A program made the translations under genes and the position numbers. From positions 1 through 53,105 of the forward strand of contig NZ_KB899730.1 of the NCBI RefSeq assembly GCF_000378445.1: a stretch of DNA of 53,105 nucleotides, read 5' to 3'. Source of the stretch: Deinococcus aquatilis DSM 23025. GTDB lineage: Bacteria > Deinococcota > Deinococci > Deinococcales > Deinococcaceae. The notes beneath the pieces are model-generated. The model was given only the letters and a program-made list of their open reading frames with translations, searched no databases and was not told the DNA's origin. This document shows, one piece after another, positions 51,905 to 53,105 of this stretch (positions are counted from its first letter, which is position 1; each line of letters begins with the position of its first letter).

Positions 51905-52159
51905 TCACTTCTTTAATCGTTGAGGTCGATTAACAGATGGCGTCAAAGGGGTAGGCGCATCTGGTTTGCACAGCCACGTTGACATGCTGCGCCACGCCCC
52001 GAGTTGGCCCTCTGCCGCCCACCTGAGCGCGGTCGAGCGCGGATGTCCATGCAACTTTGCCCATTCCAGAACAAGGACCGCAGGTAAAGCCAGACGAGTC
52101 TCACGCCACTGAGCGTCATCTGCTCCTTCTTGCGCGGTTTGAGCCGGTAACTCTGTCAT
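51905..52159 (-). CDS. Small hypothetical protein, HTH-like
   Basis: The 84-residue protein has a protein-like middle: ALPAVLVLEWAKLHGHPRST, ALRWAAEGQLGAWRSMSTW. The EWAKLHGHPRSTALRWAAEGQ region resembles a small excisionase-type helix-turn-helix, in which a short wing follows. The tail is proline-rich. No strong ribosome site precedes the ATG. Function unknown. Confidence 0.45.
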   Translation of the reverse strand: MTELPAQTAQEGADDAQWRETRLALPAVLVLEWAKLHGHPRSTALRWAAEGQLGAWRSMSTWLCKPDAPTPLTPSVNRPQRLKK

Positions 52160-52491
52160 GAACTTCTATTGTTAGGGTTGTGTGGAGAGGCGACTTCCAG
52201 TGTGAAGGCCTGACTAAAAGCTCGCCGGTGAGGGCAGATCACACAGGTGAGCGGCAAGGTGCAGATCAGCGTCACCTAATGAGATGCACCTTTCACCAGC
52301 GTGTGGACCAGACGGGCAAAGCGACGCTTGTGGGGACCAGAGAATAGAGCGTCCTGCCTGTTGTCCATGGAGGCCGGGCTCTACCAATCTCATTGGACTC
52401 CAGCGGAACGGCAGACCCTCCATGATGTCTTGACGGAGGGCTGAAGCTGTTGGTCCGTGTTCAGAGAGCTGTTTGGTATGAGAACAGGGGA
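52160..52491. other. Intergenic region, no gene seen
   Basis: About 330 bases between divergent small genes. A short minus-strand ORF (52214-52423) has no support. No repeat or terminator was identified. Confidence 0.4.
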
Positions 52492-52863
52492 ATGGGACGT
52501 CAGGGACGCCCTCATTTCCTTGTTCAACCCAGTCAAGTGTCAGCGGGGGAATACGAGGCCCGCCCCCTGTTCCGAGGAGCTTCCATTAATCACATTGCTG
52601 AGCAGCTCACTCAAGGGCACCAAACGATCTCCCGGCCCAGTGGGCAATTGGTGACCTTGCTCATCCGTCATAGAGGGCAAGTGACTCTCCACCCTGTACA
52701 GGCGGATGAATCGCTGGAGATCATTGTGTTGGTTCGGCTTAAAGGGCGGTGGCTGCTGCACCGCATCAAGGCGGTTCGGAAAGAGCGCTATCTGATTGTC
52801 AATGCCCGCGATCACAAGAATGGCTGGATTTCATGGACACAGGTCAAGGGCGTCAAACTATGA
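52492..52863 (+). CDS. S24/LexA-like peptidase-fold protein (possibly partial)
   Basis: This 123-residue ORF has a C-terminal part resembling the S24/S26-type beta fold found in phage repressor-like proteins: SRPSGQLVTLLIRHRGQVTL, then EIIVLVRLKGRWLLHRIKAV and YLIVNARDHKNGWISWTQVK. In related proteins the first stretch reads like RPKGxSMxxRIxSGQLVTV, with a catalytic Ser and later Lys. Here the Ser-Met step is not intact (SRPSGQLVTL), so it is unlikely to self-cleave. AGGGG sits just before ATG 52492, but the N-terminus looks unlike the family and may be disturbed. Confidence 0.5.
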   Translation: MGRQGRPHFLVQPSQVSAGEYEARPLFRGASINHIAEQLTQGHQTISRPSGQLVTLLIRHRGQVTLHPVQADESLEIIVLVRLKGRWLLHRIKAVRKERYLIVNARDHKNGWISWTQVKGVKL

Positions 52864-53105
52864 GCTCTCGACCTGAGCACTATCAATGCCGGATTCAGAG
52901 AAGAGCAAACGTGCAAAAGGGAAGGCACTTGCAAAGGCGAGAGGGCTGTGATGGACACGGTATTTTCTTGTTGCAAAACCCTATTGCTTTTGTGCTTCTT
53001 TTTGCCAGAGGGTTTTTGTGTGTTGAGCAGAGCTGTGGGAAGCTGTGCTTGTCACTCCCCCTCGAGCCATCAAGCCTGTTAAGGTTTTTGACCCCCCAAG
53101 GTCGG
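52864..53105. other. Right end of window, no gene seen
   Basis: About 240 bases, partly AT-rich (52960-53020) and ending in a T-run followed by GACCCCCC. No ORF or hairpin with support was found. The next feature may lie beyond the window. Confidence 0.4.

Noticed and set aside
51426..51908. 160-codon minus-strand ORF upstream of the surface operon
   Set aside because: Overlaps another frame of similar quality, has no ribosome site and no protein-like core.
1..53105. CRISPR array, tRNA or rRNA genes
   Set aside because: No series of evenly spaced repeats and no tRNA- or rRNA-like sequence was seen while reading the window; this was done by eye and not by covariance search.

Overview
The window reads as part of a plasmid or megaplasmid from a Deinococcus-like bacterium. 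I infer this from its GC-rich coding style and from several genes that start 6-8 bases after a -10 hexamer (TAGACT or CACAAT), the leaderless layout common in Deinococcus-Thermus. A ParA gene with a small ribbon-helix-helix partner, a replicase-type Rep gene, a second plasmid-type DNA-binding gene, and a large operon of secreted DUF11-type proteins also support it. No database search was possible, so species and replicon are inferences. LAYOUT. 1-1650: a P-loop kinase between two inverted copies of a decayed coding piece, then a lipoprotein. 1842-9460: secreted proteins, a metallophosphoesterase, a DUF5713 protein, an ArsR-like regulator/small protein/CPBP protease operon, and a membrane protein. 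9557-12479: a tyrosine recombinase, a perfect 21-bp-arm hairpin, and a coiled-coil protein. 13144-20577: a complete type I restriction-modification operon (hsdM, hsdS, an unnamed accessory gene, hsdR, a YgjP-like metallopeptidase) that abuts a truncated yhcG-like (DUF1016) remnant. 21100-25714: plasmid partition genes, two PIN-domain toxin-antitoxin modules (one antitoxin looks frameshifted), an HNH protein and small genes. 25715-27393: a candidate replication origin and the rep gene. Its leader carries an 8-codon leader ORF and mutually exclusive hairpins. 27872-39779: a HEAT-like protein, plasmid genes of unknown function, an Xre regulator, a lipoprotein with a possible JAB-like partner, a beta-CASP metallo-beta-lactamase protein, a plasmid winged-helix protein and a DUF3885 protein. 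40472-50954: six consecutive minus-strand genes for secreted beta-rich proteins, four of them with DUF11-like repeats and one 1065-residue protein ending like an outer-membrane barrel. 51905-52863: two small genes. HOW IT WORKS TOGETHER. Rep, ParA/RHH and the toxin-antitoxin modules would maintain the replicon, and the type I system would guard it. The surface operon is tightly coupled (ATGA overlaps, short gaps) and is most simply read as one envelope structure made from several repeat proteins. The two most unusual signals are the rep leader (leader peptide plus alternative hairpins, likely copy-number control) and the surface-protein operon. A further theme is decay: inverted gene pieces near the left end, a truncated DUF1016 gene, a frameshifted antitoxin and a broken copy of part of the plasmid winged-helix gene.
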